Positions 44,902-53,619 of a stretch of DNA of 64,000 nucleotides are shown piece by piece (the stretch's first letter is position 1; each line of letters begins with the position of its first letter). Location: NCBI GenBank assembly GCA_963786155.1, contig CAWAXW010000006.1, positions 3,038,001 to 3,102,000 of the forward strand, in the 5' to 3' direction. Source of the stretch: CAWAXW01 sp963786155 (GTDB taxonomy: Bacteria; Actinomycetota; CADDZG01; WHSQ01). The notes below the pieces were generated by a model. It searched no databases, had not been told where the DNA came from, and saw nothing but the letters and a program-made list of their open reading frames with translations. The translations under genes were made by a program, and so were the position numbers.

Positions 44902-47415
44902 ATGGGGGATGAAGTGCGTAAGCGAGCCGGGGCGGTCGGGCTGGTGCTTGCGCTCGTCGGTGTCCACCTCGCGGTGACGGCACCTTCGGCCGCGGCCGCG
45001 ACGCTGGTCGCCGATTACCGCTTCCAGGATTCCTTGGCGAGCACCGGCGGGTCCGCGCCGGCGCTGACGAGCTCGGGGTCGACGTCGTTCATCGACGAGG
45101 TCATCAACCGGCAGAAGCGCAGGGCGTTGCGATTCCCTACAGGGTCCTCGCTGTCGCTCCAGACCTCCGGCGTCGTGCCCTCGAACTCGTACTCGATCGC
45201 GATGCTCTTCCGCTTCGAGGCCATCACTCAGGAGCGACGGCTGATCGATTTCAAGACGCCGGCCGCCAATGAGGGCCTCTACTTGCTGCATGGACAGGTG
45301 TACTACTACCCGGCGGCGGCGACCGGGCCCGTGGTGGCGGCGAACGAGTATGTGCAGGTCGTCGTCACGCGGGATGCCTCGAACGCGACGACGCTCTACG
45401 TCGCCGGCTCGCAGATCTCTTCCTTCTCCGACACGAGCTCGTATGGCGTCATCTCAGGCGGAGTGCTTCGTTTCTTCAAAGATGAGGGCAATCAAGACGC
45501 GCCTGGGGCGGTCGCTCGGATACGGGTGTGGGATGGCCCATTGAGTGCGGCCGAGGTATCGGCGCTCGACGACACCCCGGCGCCGTGCAACGGCGATGCA
45601 AACTCCCGCTGCGACGCGGAGGGAGGCGCGGTCGTCGCCGACTACGGATTCCAGGGGACTCTCGATTCAACCGGTTCGGCTCCGCCCCTTACGGCGGGCA
45701 CTGCGGGATCCTTCGTGACGCAAGCGATCCACGACCAACGGCGAACCGTCTACAAGTTCCCCCAGGGCTCGTCCCTGGTGCTGCCGACAAGAGGGCTGAT
45801 CGAGTCAACGAGTTACTCGGTCGCGGTCCTCTTCCGCTTCGAGGCCATCACCCAGGAGCGACGGCTGATGGACTTCAAGACACCGGGAGCAAACGAAGGC
45901 CTTTACTTGCACAACGGACAGCCGTATTTCTACCCCGCGGCTCCGCAGGGTGACGCGATCGATCCCACGGAGTGGGCCCAGCTGGTTATCACCCGCGATC
46001 GCAACCGCAACGTGACGATCTACATGAACGGCACCCAGGCCTCGACCTTCAAGGACACCGCCGGGTACACCACGGTCGATCCGGGCGACACCATCCGCTT
46101 CTTCAAGGACGAAGGGAGTCAAGACGCCGCGGGGGCCGTGGCTCGCATAAGGCTGTTCGACGGGCCGCTGGACGCGGCCTCGGTCTCGGCGTTGGACGAC
46201 ATGCCGCCGGTCTGTCCCGGCGGGTCCGACGCTCCTTGTCAGACGGCGACCCCGGCCGCAGTCGCGGATTATCGCTTCGAGGGAGATCTCGGCAACGCGC
46301 TCGGAGGAGACCCTTCGCTCGTCGAGGTTGGTGCCGGAGCTTCGTTCGCGCAAGAGACGATAGACGGCAAGAAGCGCGATGTCCGGACGTTTCCTGCGGG
46401 AACGGGATTGGAGCTCCGAGGCGTGCGGGCGCTCGTCGAACCGGTGAGTTACTCCGTCGCGGTGCTCTTCCGCTTCGATGCCATCACTCAGGAGCGACGG
46501 CTGATGGACTTCAAGACACCGGGAGCCAACGAAGGTCTTTACTTGTTCAACGGGCAGCCGTACTTCTATCCCGCGGCTCCACAGGGTGACGTGATCGATC
46601 CCGGGGCCTGGGCCCAGCTGGTTATCACCCGCGATCGCAACCGCAACGTGACGATCTACATGAACGGCACACAGGCCTCGACCTTCAAGGACACCGCGGG
46701 GTACACCACGGTCGATCCGGGCGACACGCTCCGCTTCTTCAAGGACGAAGGGAGTCAAGACGCCGCGGGGGCCGTGGCTCGCATAAGGCTGTTCAACGGA
46801 CCGTTAACCGCCCAGGAGGTGAAGGCTCTTGACCGCGCCGCGTCCACCGTCCCCTCATGTGCAGGCGATCCGGACACGATCTGCGGCACGACGGGCGACG
46901 ACACGATCCAAGGAACGAACGGCGACGACACGATCGTGGCGGGCGAAGGCGATAACACGATCATCGCCGGCGAGGGCAGCGACACGATCACGACCGGGAA
47001 CGGCGACGACACCGTCATTGGAGGGGGCGGCGACGATCGGATCACGACCGGGGGCGGCGACGACGTCATCGTCGGCGATGGGGCCGAGGACCCGCAAGCA
47101 CGGCGAGTGCTCCAAGCGCGACCGGTCTACGTCCAGCAGACCGCCACGGCGGGCAACGACATCGTCGATTCCGGAACGGGCAACGACGAGATCACGACGG
47201 GCTTCGGTACCGACAACGTGAAGGGCGCCGACGGCAAGGACGAGCTGTTCGCCCAAGGAGACGACGACACTCTCGACGGCGGCGGCGGCAACGACCGCCT
47301 GGACGGCGGACCCGGCAAGGACAAGCTCAACGGAGGCAAGGGCAAGGACTTCTGCTTCAAAGGACCCGACGACACGCTCAAGGCCTGCGAAAAGGTCAAA
47401 CGCAACAACATGTAG
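44902..47415 (+). CDS. Secreted triple-LamG / RTX protein ending in KRNNM
   Basis: The 837-residue protein has a signal peptide (to about 32, APSAAA). Three concanavalin/LamG-like domains follow (about 35-235, 245-450, 455-650), each with VADYxF, a SYSxAxLFRFxAITQERRL strand, a GLYL...YFYPAA segment and an RFFKDEGxQDA..AVARIR..GPL ending. Domains two and three are near copies at DNA level. From about 656 come RTX repeats (TGNGDDTVIGGGGDD), an insert (RRVLQARPVYVQQT), more RTX repeats, a Cys pair and KRNNM. LamG folds bind sugars or proteins, so a surface adhesin-like role is plausible. It lies between SRP RNA and dnaX. Confidence 0.82.
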   Translation: MGDEVRKRAGAVGLVLALVGVHLAVTAPSAAAATLVADYRFQDSLASTGGSAPALTSSGSTSFIDEVINRQKRRALRFPTGSSLSLQTSGVVPSNSYSIAMLFRFEAITQERRLIDFKTPAANEGLYLLHGQVYYYPAAATGPVVAANEYVQVVVTRDASNATTLYVAGSQISSFSDTSSYGVISGGVLRFFKDEGNQDAPGAVARIRVWDGPLSAAEVSALDDTPAPCNGDANSRCDAEGGAVVADYGFQGTLDSTGSAPPLTAGTAGSFVTQAIHDQRRTVYKFPQGSSLVLPTRGLIESTSYSVAVLFRFEAITQERRLMDFKTPGANEGLYLHNGQPYFYPAAPQGDAIDPTEWAQLVITRDRNRNVTIYMNGTQASTFKDTAGYTTVDPGDTIRFFKDEGSQDAAGAVARIRLFDGPLDAASVSALDDMPPVCPGGSDAPCQTATPAAVADYRFEGDLGNALGGDPSLVEVGAGASFAQETIDGKKRDVRTFPAGTGLELRGVRALVEPVSYSVAVLFRFDAITQERRLMDFKTPGANEGLYLFNGQPYFYPAAPQGDVIDPGAWAQLVITRDRNRNVTIYMNGTQASTFKDTAGYTTVDPGDTLRFFKDEGSQDAAGAVARIRLFNGPLTAQEVKALDRAASTVPSCAGDPDTICGTTGDDTIQGTNGDDTIVAGEGDNTIIAGEGSDTITTGNGDDTVIGGGGDDRITTGGGDDVIVGDGAEDPQARRVLQARPVYVQQTATAGNDIVDSGTGNDEITTGFGTDNVKGADGKDELFAQGDDDTLDGGGGNDRLDGGPGKDKLNGGKGKDFCFKGPDDTLKACEKVKRNNM
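45812..46799 (+). repeat. Direct repeat of a LamG-coding unit, period 636 bases
   Basis: The segments 45812-46163 and 46448-46799 are nearly identical and offset by exactly 636 bases, for example TGGGCCCAGCTGGTTATCAC at 45973 and 46609. A third, more diverged copy lies about 621 bases further upstream. The high identity between the last two copies points to a recent duplication or gene conversion inside the reading frame. Confidence 0.85.
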
Positions 47416-47483
47416 GCGAGAGCGCGAATCTTTCCGCGCCTTCCCCTCATTACCGCGTCGCACCCGCCTCATAGGATGCCGGG

Positions 47484-49211
47484 GTGGCGTATCTCTCTCT
47501 TTATCGGAAATATCGATCTCAGCGGTTCAGCGAGCTCCTGGGCCAGGATCACGTTTCTCAGACGCTCTCGCGGGCCGTCACCGAGGGACGCGTTGCGCAC
47601 GCTTATCTGTTCACCGGGCCCCGGGGGACGGGTAAGACGAGCGCCGCTCGCATCCTCGCCAAGGCCATCAATTGCGAGCAGGGCCCGACGCCCGAGCCCT
47701 GTGGGGTGTGCAACGCCTGCGTGGCGATAACCGAGGGGTCCTCGCTCGACGTGATCGAGCTCGACGCGGCTTCCCACTCAAAGGTCGAGGAGACCCGCGA
47801 CATCCTCTTGGGGGTGCCGCTCGCAACGGCCGGTGGGCGCAGGAAGGTCTACGTGATCGACGAGGTCCACATGCTCACGACGCAGTCGTTCAACGCGCTG
47901 CTGAAAACGCTCGAGGAGCCCCCCGATCACGTCGTCTTCGTGCTCGCGACGACCGAGGCCCACAAGGTCCTCCCCACCATCGTGTCGCGCACGCAGCGTT
48001 TCGACTTCCGCCGGATCGCGGCAGAGGTCATAGAGACCCACCTCGGTGAGGTCGCCAAGCTTGAGAACGCGGATGTCGAGCCCGATGTCCTGGCTCTGAT
48101 CGCACGTCATTCGGACGGAAGCATGCGGGACGCGCTTTCGATGCTGGAACAGATGGTCATCACCGGCTCGAGCGTCTCCCTGGACGATGCCGAGATCTTG
48201 CTCGGCGAGCATCGTGAGGATGCGCTGCGCTCGATCTTCGATTCGATATCGGCCGGCGAGATCGGCGGTGTGTTCTCGGGGATCAATTCGCTCATGGCGG
48301 CGGGTGCGGATCCGCGTCAGCTCGCGCTGGGCGCTCTCGAGCACGCTCGGTCACTACTCCTTCTCAGGACCTCGCCCCAAGCCGGGGGTCTCCTGGATGT
48401 GCCCGAGCTGGATCGCGCCGAGTTCGCAGCCCAGGCCGAACGATTCACCGAAGGGCACCTGATCCGGATGCTCGAGCTCTTGGGCAAGGCCGTCACGGAC
48501 ATGCGGATGGCTCCCAACCACCGGCTGCTACTCGAAGTCGCCCTCGTGCGAGCCACCGCTCCGGAAACGGATCCGTCGGCCGCGGGGCTGTTGGGACGCA
48601 TCGAGCGTCTCGAGCGCAGGCTCGGGATCGAAGATGGTGACGCCGTCGCTGCGCCTGCACCTGTTGCCCAAACCCCTTCTCCCCGGCCCCGTCCTGCCCG
48701 AGCCGCCTCGCGCCCCGCGAAGCCCGAGCCCACGACCGCAGCGCCCGCGCCCGCGCCCGCGCCGCAGGAGGCCCCACCCGAAGAGGCCGTGGTTCGCCCG
48801 CCGTCCGGCAGCGACGTCATCGGGCTCGGTCACATACGGGATGCGTGGCCGGCGACGATGAAAGAGGTGAACCGAAAGACGCGCCGCGTCGGTGCCTACC
48901 TGAATCCGTCGCGCCCCGTCGACTACGACGGGGAGACGCTCGTCATCGAAGTCCAATCGGCGTTCCATCGTGACGCGATGAAGGAAGAGGCGAACACTCT
49001 CGTGATCGCCGAAGCGGTGAATGCCGCCATCGGGACGCGCCCGAAGGTGACGTTCGTCGAGCGTGGAGGAGCCGTCGAGCAGCCCCAGGAGCAACCGGCC
49101 GATGTGAGTGTGCAGATCGCCGAAGCTGAGGCGACGGAGACTCTGGATCCGGTTGAGCTGGTGCGCCAGGGCCTGGGTGCCGAAGTCGTCGAAGAGATCG
49201 AGGGGAAATGA
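47484..49211 (+). CDS. dnaX: DNA polymerase III subunit gamma/tau
   Basis: DnaX is the clamp-loader ATPase. The 575-residue protein starts at a GTG (MAYLSLYRKYRSQRFSELLGQ). It shows Walker A GPRGTGKT, the four-Cys zinc module CEQGPTPEPCGVCNAC, Walker B VYVIDEVHML and sensor 1 FVLATTEAHKV. A Pro/Ala linker (about 390-430) leads to the tau C-terminal domain. No slippery A run for a gamma form is visible. ybaB starts inside its stop (ATGA). Confidence 0.95.
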   Translation: MAYLSLYRKYRSQRFSELLGQDHVSQTLSRAVTEGRVAHAYLFTGPRGTGKTSAARILAKAINCEQGPTPEPCGVCNACVAITEGSSLDVIELDAASHSKVEETRDILLGVPLATAGGRRKVYVIDEVHMLTTQSFNALLKTLEEPPDHVVFVLATTEAHKVLPTIVSRTQRFDFRRIAAEVIETHLGEVAKLENADVEPDVLALIARHSDGSMRDALSMLEQMVITGSSVSLDDAEILLGEHREDALRSIFDSISAGEIGGVFSGINSLMAAGADPRQLALGALEHARSLLLLRTSPQAGGLLDVPELDRAEFAAQAERFTEGHLIRMLELLGKAVTDMRMAPNHRLLLEVALVRATAPETDPSAAGLLGRIERLERRLGIEDGDAVAAPAPVAQTPSPRPRPARAASRPAKPEPTTAAPAPAPAPQEAPPEEAVVRPPSGSDVIGLGHIRDAWPATMKEVNRKTRRVGAYLNPSRPVDYDGETLVIEVQSAFHRDAMKEEANTLVIAEAVNAAIGTRPKVTFVERGGAVEQPQEQPADVSVQIAEAEATETLDPVELVRQGLGAEVVEEIEGK

Positions 49212-49531
49212 ACAAGGACATGCAACGCATGATGAAGCAGGCGCAGAAGATGGCCGCGGATATGCAGAAGGCTCAAGAGGAGCTGGCCGCGCTGACCTTC
49301 GAAGCGACTGCCGGCGGGGGCGCGGTCACGGCCGTGGCTACCGGCGACGGCCAGGTCGTGAAGATCGATATCGACCACGGGTTCTTCGATGGGCCGCCCG
49401 AAGCCGACGACATCGACATGCTCGCCGACGCGGTCACGGCCGCGGTGAACTCCGCGCTCGAGAAAGGTCGCGAGGCTCAGGCGGAGGCGATGGGCCCACT
49501 CGCCGGCGGCATGGGTGGCCTCGGCCTGTAG
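49208..49531 (+). CDS. ybaB: YbaB/EbfC family nucleoid-associated protein
   Basis: The 107-residue protein has the family helix MQRMMKQAQKMAADMQKAQEEL and the core GGGAVTAVATGDGQVVKIDID, with a Gly/Met-rich end. YbaB binds DNA as a dimer. It is coupled to dnaX by a four-base overlap and followed by recR after 14 bases, the usual dnaX-ybaB-recR operon. Confidence 0.93.
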   Translation: MNKDMQRMMKQAQKMAADMQKAQEELAALTFEATAGGGAVTAVATGDGQVVKIDIDHGFFDGPPEADDIDMLADAVTAAVNSALEKGREAQAEAMGPLAGGMGGLGL

Positions 49532-49545
49532 ATGTACCGCACCTG

Positions 49546-50157
49546 ATGTACGCCGGACCTATCCAACGGTTGATCGATGAGTTCTCCAAGCTTCCCGGGA
49601 TCGGGCCGAAGAGCGCACAGCGGGTGGCGTTCTACCTTTTGCGCGTTCCCAAGGAGGAGGCGCATTCACTGGCCGGAGCGATCGGGGAGGTGCGCGACCG
49701 GGTCCGACTATGCGAACGATGCTTCAACGTCACGGACCAAGAGCTGTGCGAGTACTGCAGGGATACGCGCCGGGACCCGTCGATCCTGTGCGTGGTGCAA
49801 GAGCCGCCCGACATCGTGGCGATCGAGCGCACCCGCGAGTTCTCCGGGATGTACCACGTGCTCGGAGGGGCGCTCTCTCCAATGGAAGGGATCGGCCCCG
49901 AGAGCCTCAGGGTGGCCGAGCTTCTCGATCGGCTCAAGCGGCAGCAGGATGTGCCGGACGTGACCGAGGTGATCCTCGCCATGAACCCGAACATCGACGG
50001 CGAGGCGACCGCGATGTACCTTGCTCGCCTCATCGCTCCCTTGGGGGTCGTCGTCACGAGGCTCGCAAGCGGCCTTCCCGTCGGTGGGGACCTGGAATAC
50101 GCCGACGAGCTGACGCTCGGGCGGGCGCTGGAGGGCCGAAGGCCTATGACCGGTTGA
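49546..50157 (+). CDS. recR: Recombination mediator RecR
   Basis: RecR works with RecO and RecF to load RecA at gaps. The 203-residue protein has the helix-hairpin-helix LPGIGPKSAQRVAFYLL, the zinc finger CERCFNVTDQELCEYC, and the Toprim domain with VVQEPPDIVAIERT and YHVLGGALSPMEGIGPE. The ATG at 49546 gives the standard N-terminus MYAGPIQRLIDEFSKLPG. Confidence 0.95.
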   Translation: MYAGPIQRLIDEFSKLPGIGPKSAQRVAFYLLRVPKEEAHSLAGAIGEVRDRVRLCERCFNVTDQELCEYCRDTRRDPSILCVVQEPPDIVAIERTREFSGMYHVLGGALSPMEGIGPESLRVAELLDRLKRQQDVPDVTEVILAMNPNIDGEATAMYLARLIAPLGVVVTRLASGLPVGGDLEYADELTLGRALEGRRPMTG

Positions 50158-50269
50158 CTCGGCGGCCCAAAAGATGGAAAATATTGGATGAGAGCGACCA
50201 CGAATCGCGGTCAAAAAGGTGCAAATCGTGACCGGTATAGGCTGGTCCTCTCGCGGAGATGAGGTAGGG

Positions 50270-52291
50270 ATGGCGCGCAGACAGAAGCCTAAGGACACCA
50301 AGTCGTATCTGGAGTGGCGCGGCCGCGGCGACAAAGCCGGCCACACCAGCGTACGCCGGTACCTTCCGCATGCCCTGATCACCACGGTGATCGTCCTCGG
50401 CCTCCCGATCGCCGGGGTGGTGGCGATGCTCGCGATCGCCGATCCCGATCCCAACGCATGGGTCGTCGCACTCGTCGCTACGGGGATGGTGCTGGCGGTC
50501 TCGCTTATCGGCGCCGCGCTCTGGTCGCGTGCTTCGGGCGCGGCAATCTTGTCTTTCGGCGAGTTGATGATCTGGTCTTGGGCGCGCAGGAAGCGGGCCG
50601 AGGATCGTCTCACCAAGGGCACCGAGATGCTCGGGCTCGATCGATCCGGGACCCCGAGCGACGCGCCTCGGGTGGTCTCACGCACCGATCAGCTCAGGGT
50701 CCTCGAGGACCTATCTGGTGCTCTCGAGATGAAAGACCCCTACACGCATGGCCACTCGCGCCGCGTCGAACGACATGCCTATCGCACGTCTCTCGCACTT
50801 GGGTTGTCCGTAGCGGACACCGAGGAGTTGCGGACGGCCGCCGCGCTGCACGACGTCGGCAAGGTGCGCGTGCCCGATCGACTTCTTCGTAAGCCGACAG
50901 AGCTGACGATCGAAGAGAGAGTGATCGTCGAGGAGCACGTGTTGGTCGGTGCTTGGATGGTGGCGCCGGTCGCCACAACTCAGATAGTCGAAGGTGTCCG
51001 TCATCACCACGAGAGGTGGGACGGTCGCGGCTATCCCGACGGACTCGCCGGTACCGACATCCCGTTGTTCGCGCGCGCTATCGCGGTCGCCGATGCCTAC
51101 GACGCGATGACGTCGACCCGCCCCTATCGAGCGGGGCTGTCGCGTCAGCAGGCCGTGGATGTTTTGCGTGCCCAAGCCGGCACGCAGTTCGATCCCGTGC
51201 TTGTGGAAGCATTCATCTCGACCCTCCCTGCACCGGTACCCATCACGGGTCTGTTCGCGGCGTTCGCGTTCCTATCGTCTCCGAGCCGCGAGCTCGCGGC
51301 GAAGTTCAAGCGGATCGGCGCGCGCAGCTTTACCTCGGCCGCCAGTGCGACCGGCGCCGCCGTCATTCTGGGCACGGCGATCATCAACCCGGGCGGCTTC
51401 GGTGGTATCGAGCCGGGGATCGTTGCGTCGGAGAACTTCGAGTCGGAAGGCTCGCACGGTTCGACCGAGGAGCTCGAGGAACGTTCGGGCGACCAAGTGG
51501 CAGAAGAGGACGGTAGCGGCGACCGCGTTCTCGGAACTCGTTTCGGGCGCGACTCCGATGCGGACGAGGACGCAGTCGTGTCCGAGGGTGACCAGGCCGA
51601 GGTCGCAACAGATGCCGGTGCAGTGGGCGACGACGATGCCAACCCCGGTGGCGACGGTGGCCCGGGAGGCGATGGGAACGGCAACGACGGCGATAACGGC
51701 AACGACGGCGATAACGGCAACAACTCGGGCGGTGGTGTCGGAGGTAGTGGTGGTTCCGGAGGCGGCGGCACGGACGCCGGCCCCGGCGATCCTTCGGGAT
51801 GGGGCGGCGGCAGCGATCAGGAACCCCCGCCGGCCGAGCCGACCCCAGAGCCCACGCCAACGGGTAACGGCGGTGGCTCGGGTGGTTCGGGCGGCGGATC
51901 AGGAGGCGGTAGCGGCTCCTTCGAGCCCGCTCCCGGTTCCGGCGGCGGCGGAAGCTCGCCGGGCGGCGGCTCCAGCAGCAGTGGTGGCTCGGGTGGTGGC
52001 TCGGGTTCCGGTGGTAGTGACTCCGGCGGCTCAGGTGGTTCGGGTGGCGGCTCGGGTTCGGGCAGTGACGGTGGTGCCTCAGGCGGCTCCGGTGGCTCTG
52101 GTGGCTCCGGTGGCTCCGGTGGCTCTGGAGGAAGCGGCGGTGGCCCTCAGCCCAGTCCGCCTCCCCCCGGCAAGGACGACGATCCTCCCGGCGACGACGA
52201 TGATGACTCCGGTGACGACGACTCCGGTGACGACAGTGGATCGGGCTCCGGCTCCGGTTCCGGTTCTGGCTCCGGCTCCGACGACTCCTAG
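50270..52291 (+). CDS. Membrane HD-GYP phosphodiesterase with long Gly/Ser-rich acidic tail
   Basis: The ATG at 50270 follows GAGGTAGGG and gives 673 residues. Two membrane helices (about 34-56 and 64-86) precede an HD-GYP domain: HGHSRRVERHA, HDVGKVRVPDRLL and HHHERWDGRGYPDGLAG are all intact, so cyclic-di-GMP hydrolysis is likely. After it comes a third hydrophobic segment (about 365-385, ATGAAVILGTAIINPGGFG), then about 290 residues of low complexity, first Glu/Asp-rich, then Gly/Ser-rich, ending (GS)n-DDS. If the third segment spans the membrane, the tail is extracellular. The tail is unusual for this family. Confidence 0.82.
   Translation: MARRQKPKDTKSYLEWRGRGDKAGHTSVRRYLPHALITTVIVLGLPIAGVVAMLAIADPDPNAWVVALVATGMVLAVSLIGAALWSRASGAAILSFGELMIWSWARRKRAEDRLTKGTEMLGLDRSGTPSDAPRVVSRTDQLRVLEDLSGALEMKDPYTHGHSRRVERHAYRTSLALGLSVADTEELRTAAALHDVGKVRVPDRLLRKPTELTIEERVIVEEHVLVGAWMVAPVATTQIVEGVRHHHERWDGRGYPDGLAGTDIPLFARAIAVADAYDAMTSTRPYRAGLSRQQAVDVLRAQAGTQFDPVLVEAFISTLPAPVPITGLFAAFAFLSSPSRELAAKFKRIGARSFTSAASATGAAVILGTAIINPGGFGGIEPGIVASENFESEGSHGSTEELEERSGDQVAEEDGSGDRVLGTRFGRDSDADEDAVVSEGDQAEVATDAGAVGDDDANPGGDGGPGGDGNGNDGDNGNDGDNGNNSGGGVGGSGGSGGGGTDAGPGDPSGWGGGSDQEPPPAEPTPEPTPTGNGGGSGGSGGGSGGGSGSFEPAPGSGGGGSSPGGGSSSSGGSGGGSGSGGSDSGGSGGSGGGSGSGSDGGASGGSGGSGGSGGSGGSGGSGGGPQPSPPPPGKDDDPPGDDDDDSGDDDSGDDSGSGSGSGSGSGSGSDDS
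51640..52285 (+). repeat. Low-complexity GGC/GGT/TCC tandem repeats coding the HD-GYP tail
   Basis: The DNA consists of short in-frame repeats such as GGTGGCTCGGG and GGCTCCGGTGGCTCT, coding Gly-Ser-Gly runs, with Asn/Asp-Gly runs at its start and (GGCTCC)n at its end. Copy number is likely to vary between strains and to be error-prone in assembly. Confidence 0.8.
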
Positions 52292-52333
52292 CTAAGTCCC
52301 GGCCCCCACAACGCGTCCCGTTAGGTTGTTGTG

Positions 52334-53617
52334 ATGCCTTTGGTCGTGCAGAAATACGGCGGCACGTCGGTCGGTGATGCCGAACGCATCAAGACCGTGG
52401 CGCGCCGCGTCGTCGCGGCGGCCGAGTCCGGGCAACAGGTGTGCGTGGTCGTGTCCGCGATGGGCGTCACGACCGACGACCTCGTCGACCTGGCCTCGCA
52501 GGTCTCGTCCACGCCCCAGCCGCGCGAGATGGACATGCTTCTCACTGCAGGGGAGCGGATCTCGATGGCCCTGCTCTCGATCGCGATCCACGATCTCGGA
52601 AGAGATGCCGTCTCGCTGACGGGTTCGCAAGCAGGGATCGTCACCGACACCACTCATGGCAAGGCACGCATCCTCGAGGTGAAGGCAAGCCGCGTTCGAG
52701 AGGCCCTCGATGCCGGCCGGATCGTGATCGTTGCGGGATTCCAGGGAGTCTCCACCGAGTACGACGTGACCACGTTGGGCCGCGGCGGCTCGGATACGAC
52801 CGCCGTTGCGCTGGCCGCCGCACTCGACGCGGATGTATGCGAGATCTTCACCGATGTGGACGGCGTTTTCACTGCCGATCCGCGCATCGTTCCCGAGGCT
52901 CGGAAGCTCCATGCAGTTACCTATGAGGAGATGTTGGAGATGTCCGCCTCAGGCGCGAAGGTTCTGATGTTGCGAAGCGTCGAATACGCTCGCAATCACG
53001 GAGTGCTCCTACATGTGCGCTCGTCGTTCACGGACGCGCCGGGCACCTGGGTAGGTGAGGAGGACGAACGGATGGAACAAGCGATCATCTCGGGGATCGC
53101 TCACGACACTTCCGAGGCCAAGACGACTATCTCGGGCGTTCCCGATCGCCCCATGATCGCGTCGCGTGTATTCGGCCCCCTCGCGCGGGCGGGGGTCAAC
53201 GTGGACATGATCGTGCAGAACATCTCTTCGGACGGCCGAACCGATATCTCGTTCACCCTTCCCAAGGAAGACATCGCCAGAGCTCAGCCGATCCTGCAGA
53301 GCATCAAAGAGGGCATCGGGGCGGAGGGGGTCACGACGGATCCCGACGTAGCCAAGGTGTCGCTCATCGGGGCCGGGATGAAGACGCACCCGGGTGTCGC
53401 GGCCGATTTCTTCGATGCCCTGGGAGAGGCCGGCATCAACATCGAGATCATCTCGACCTCGTCGATCCGCATCTCGTGCGTGGTTCGTGCGTCGCAGGTC
53501 GATCGCGCGGTGAAGGCCCTTCACGAGCGGTTCGAGCTCGACAAGGAATCGCTCTACCGCGAGGAGCATCCAGACACGATCACCGACCGGCTGCGCGCCG
53601 TCAGGCCGGAAGGATAG
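52334..53617 (+). CDS. lysC: Aspartate kinase
   Basis: It phosphorylates aspartate, the first step to lysine, threonine, methionine and diaminopimelate. The 427-residue protein begins VVQKYGGTSVGD and has the catalytic GRGGSDTTAVALAAAL and FTDVDGVFTADPR. Two ACT domains at the C-terminus (about 265-420: GVPDRPMIASRVF, SLIGAGMKTHPGVAADFF) mediate feedback control. A GTG three bases upstream is an alternative start. asd follows after two bases, the standard operon. Confidence 0.95.
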   Translation: MPLVVQKYGGTSVGDAERIKTVARRVVAAAESGQQVCVVVSAMGVTTDDLVDLASQVSSTPQPREMDMLLTAGERISMALLSIAIHDLGRDAVSLTGSQAGIVTDTTHGKARILEVKASRVREALDAGRIVIVAGFQGVSTEYDVTTLGRGGSDTTAVALAAALDADVCEIFTDVDGVFTADPRIVPEARKLHAVTYEEMLEMSASGAKVLMLRSVEYARNHGVLLHVRSSFTDAPGTWVGEEDERMEQAIISGIAHDTSEAKTTISGVPDRPMIASRVFGPLARAGVNVDMIVQNISSDGRTDISFTLPKEDIARAQPILQSIKEGIGAEGVTTDPDVAKVSLIGAGMKTHPGVAADFFDALGEAGINIEIISTSSIRISCVVRASQVDRAVKALHERFELDKESLYREEHPDTITDRLRAVRPEG

Positions 53618-53619
53618 CC

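Noticed and set aside
30235..47415. RTX proteins exported by a type I secretion system
   Set aside because: Each has an N-terminal signal or signal-like sequence and no type I genes lie nearby. The C-terminal KRNNM does not resemble a type I signal.
47484..49211. Translational slippage in dnaX to make the gamma subunit
   Set aside because: No A-rich slippery sequence is visible in the gene.
51640..52285. CRISPR array or other spacer-repeat structure
   Set aside because: The repeats are short, contiguous and in frame inside the HD-GYP gene, with no unique spacers.
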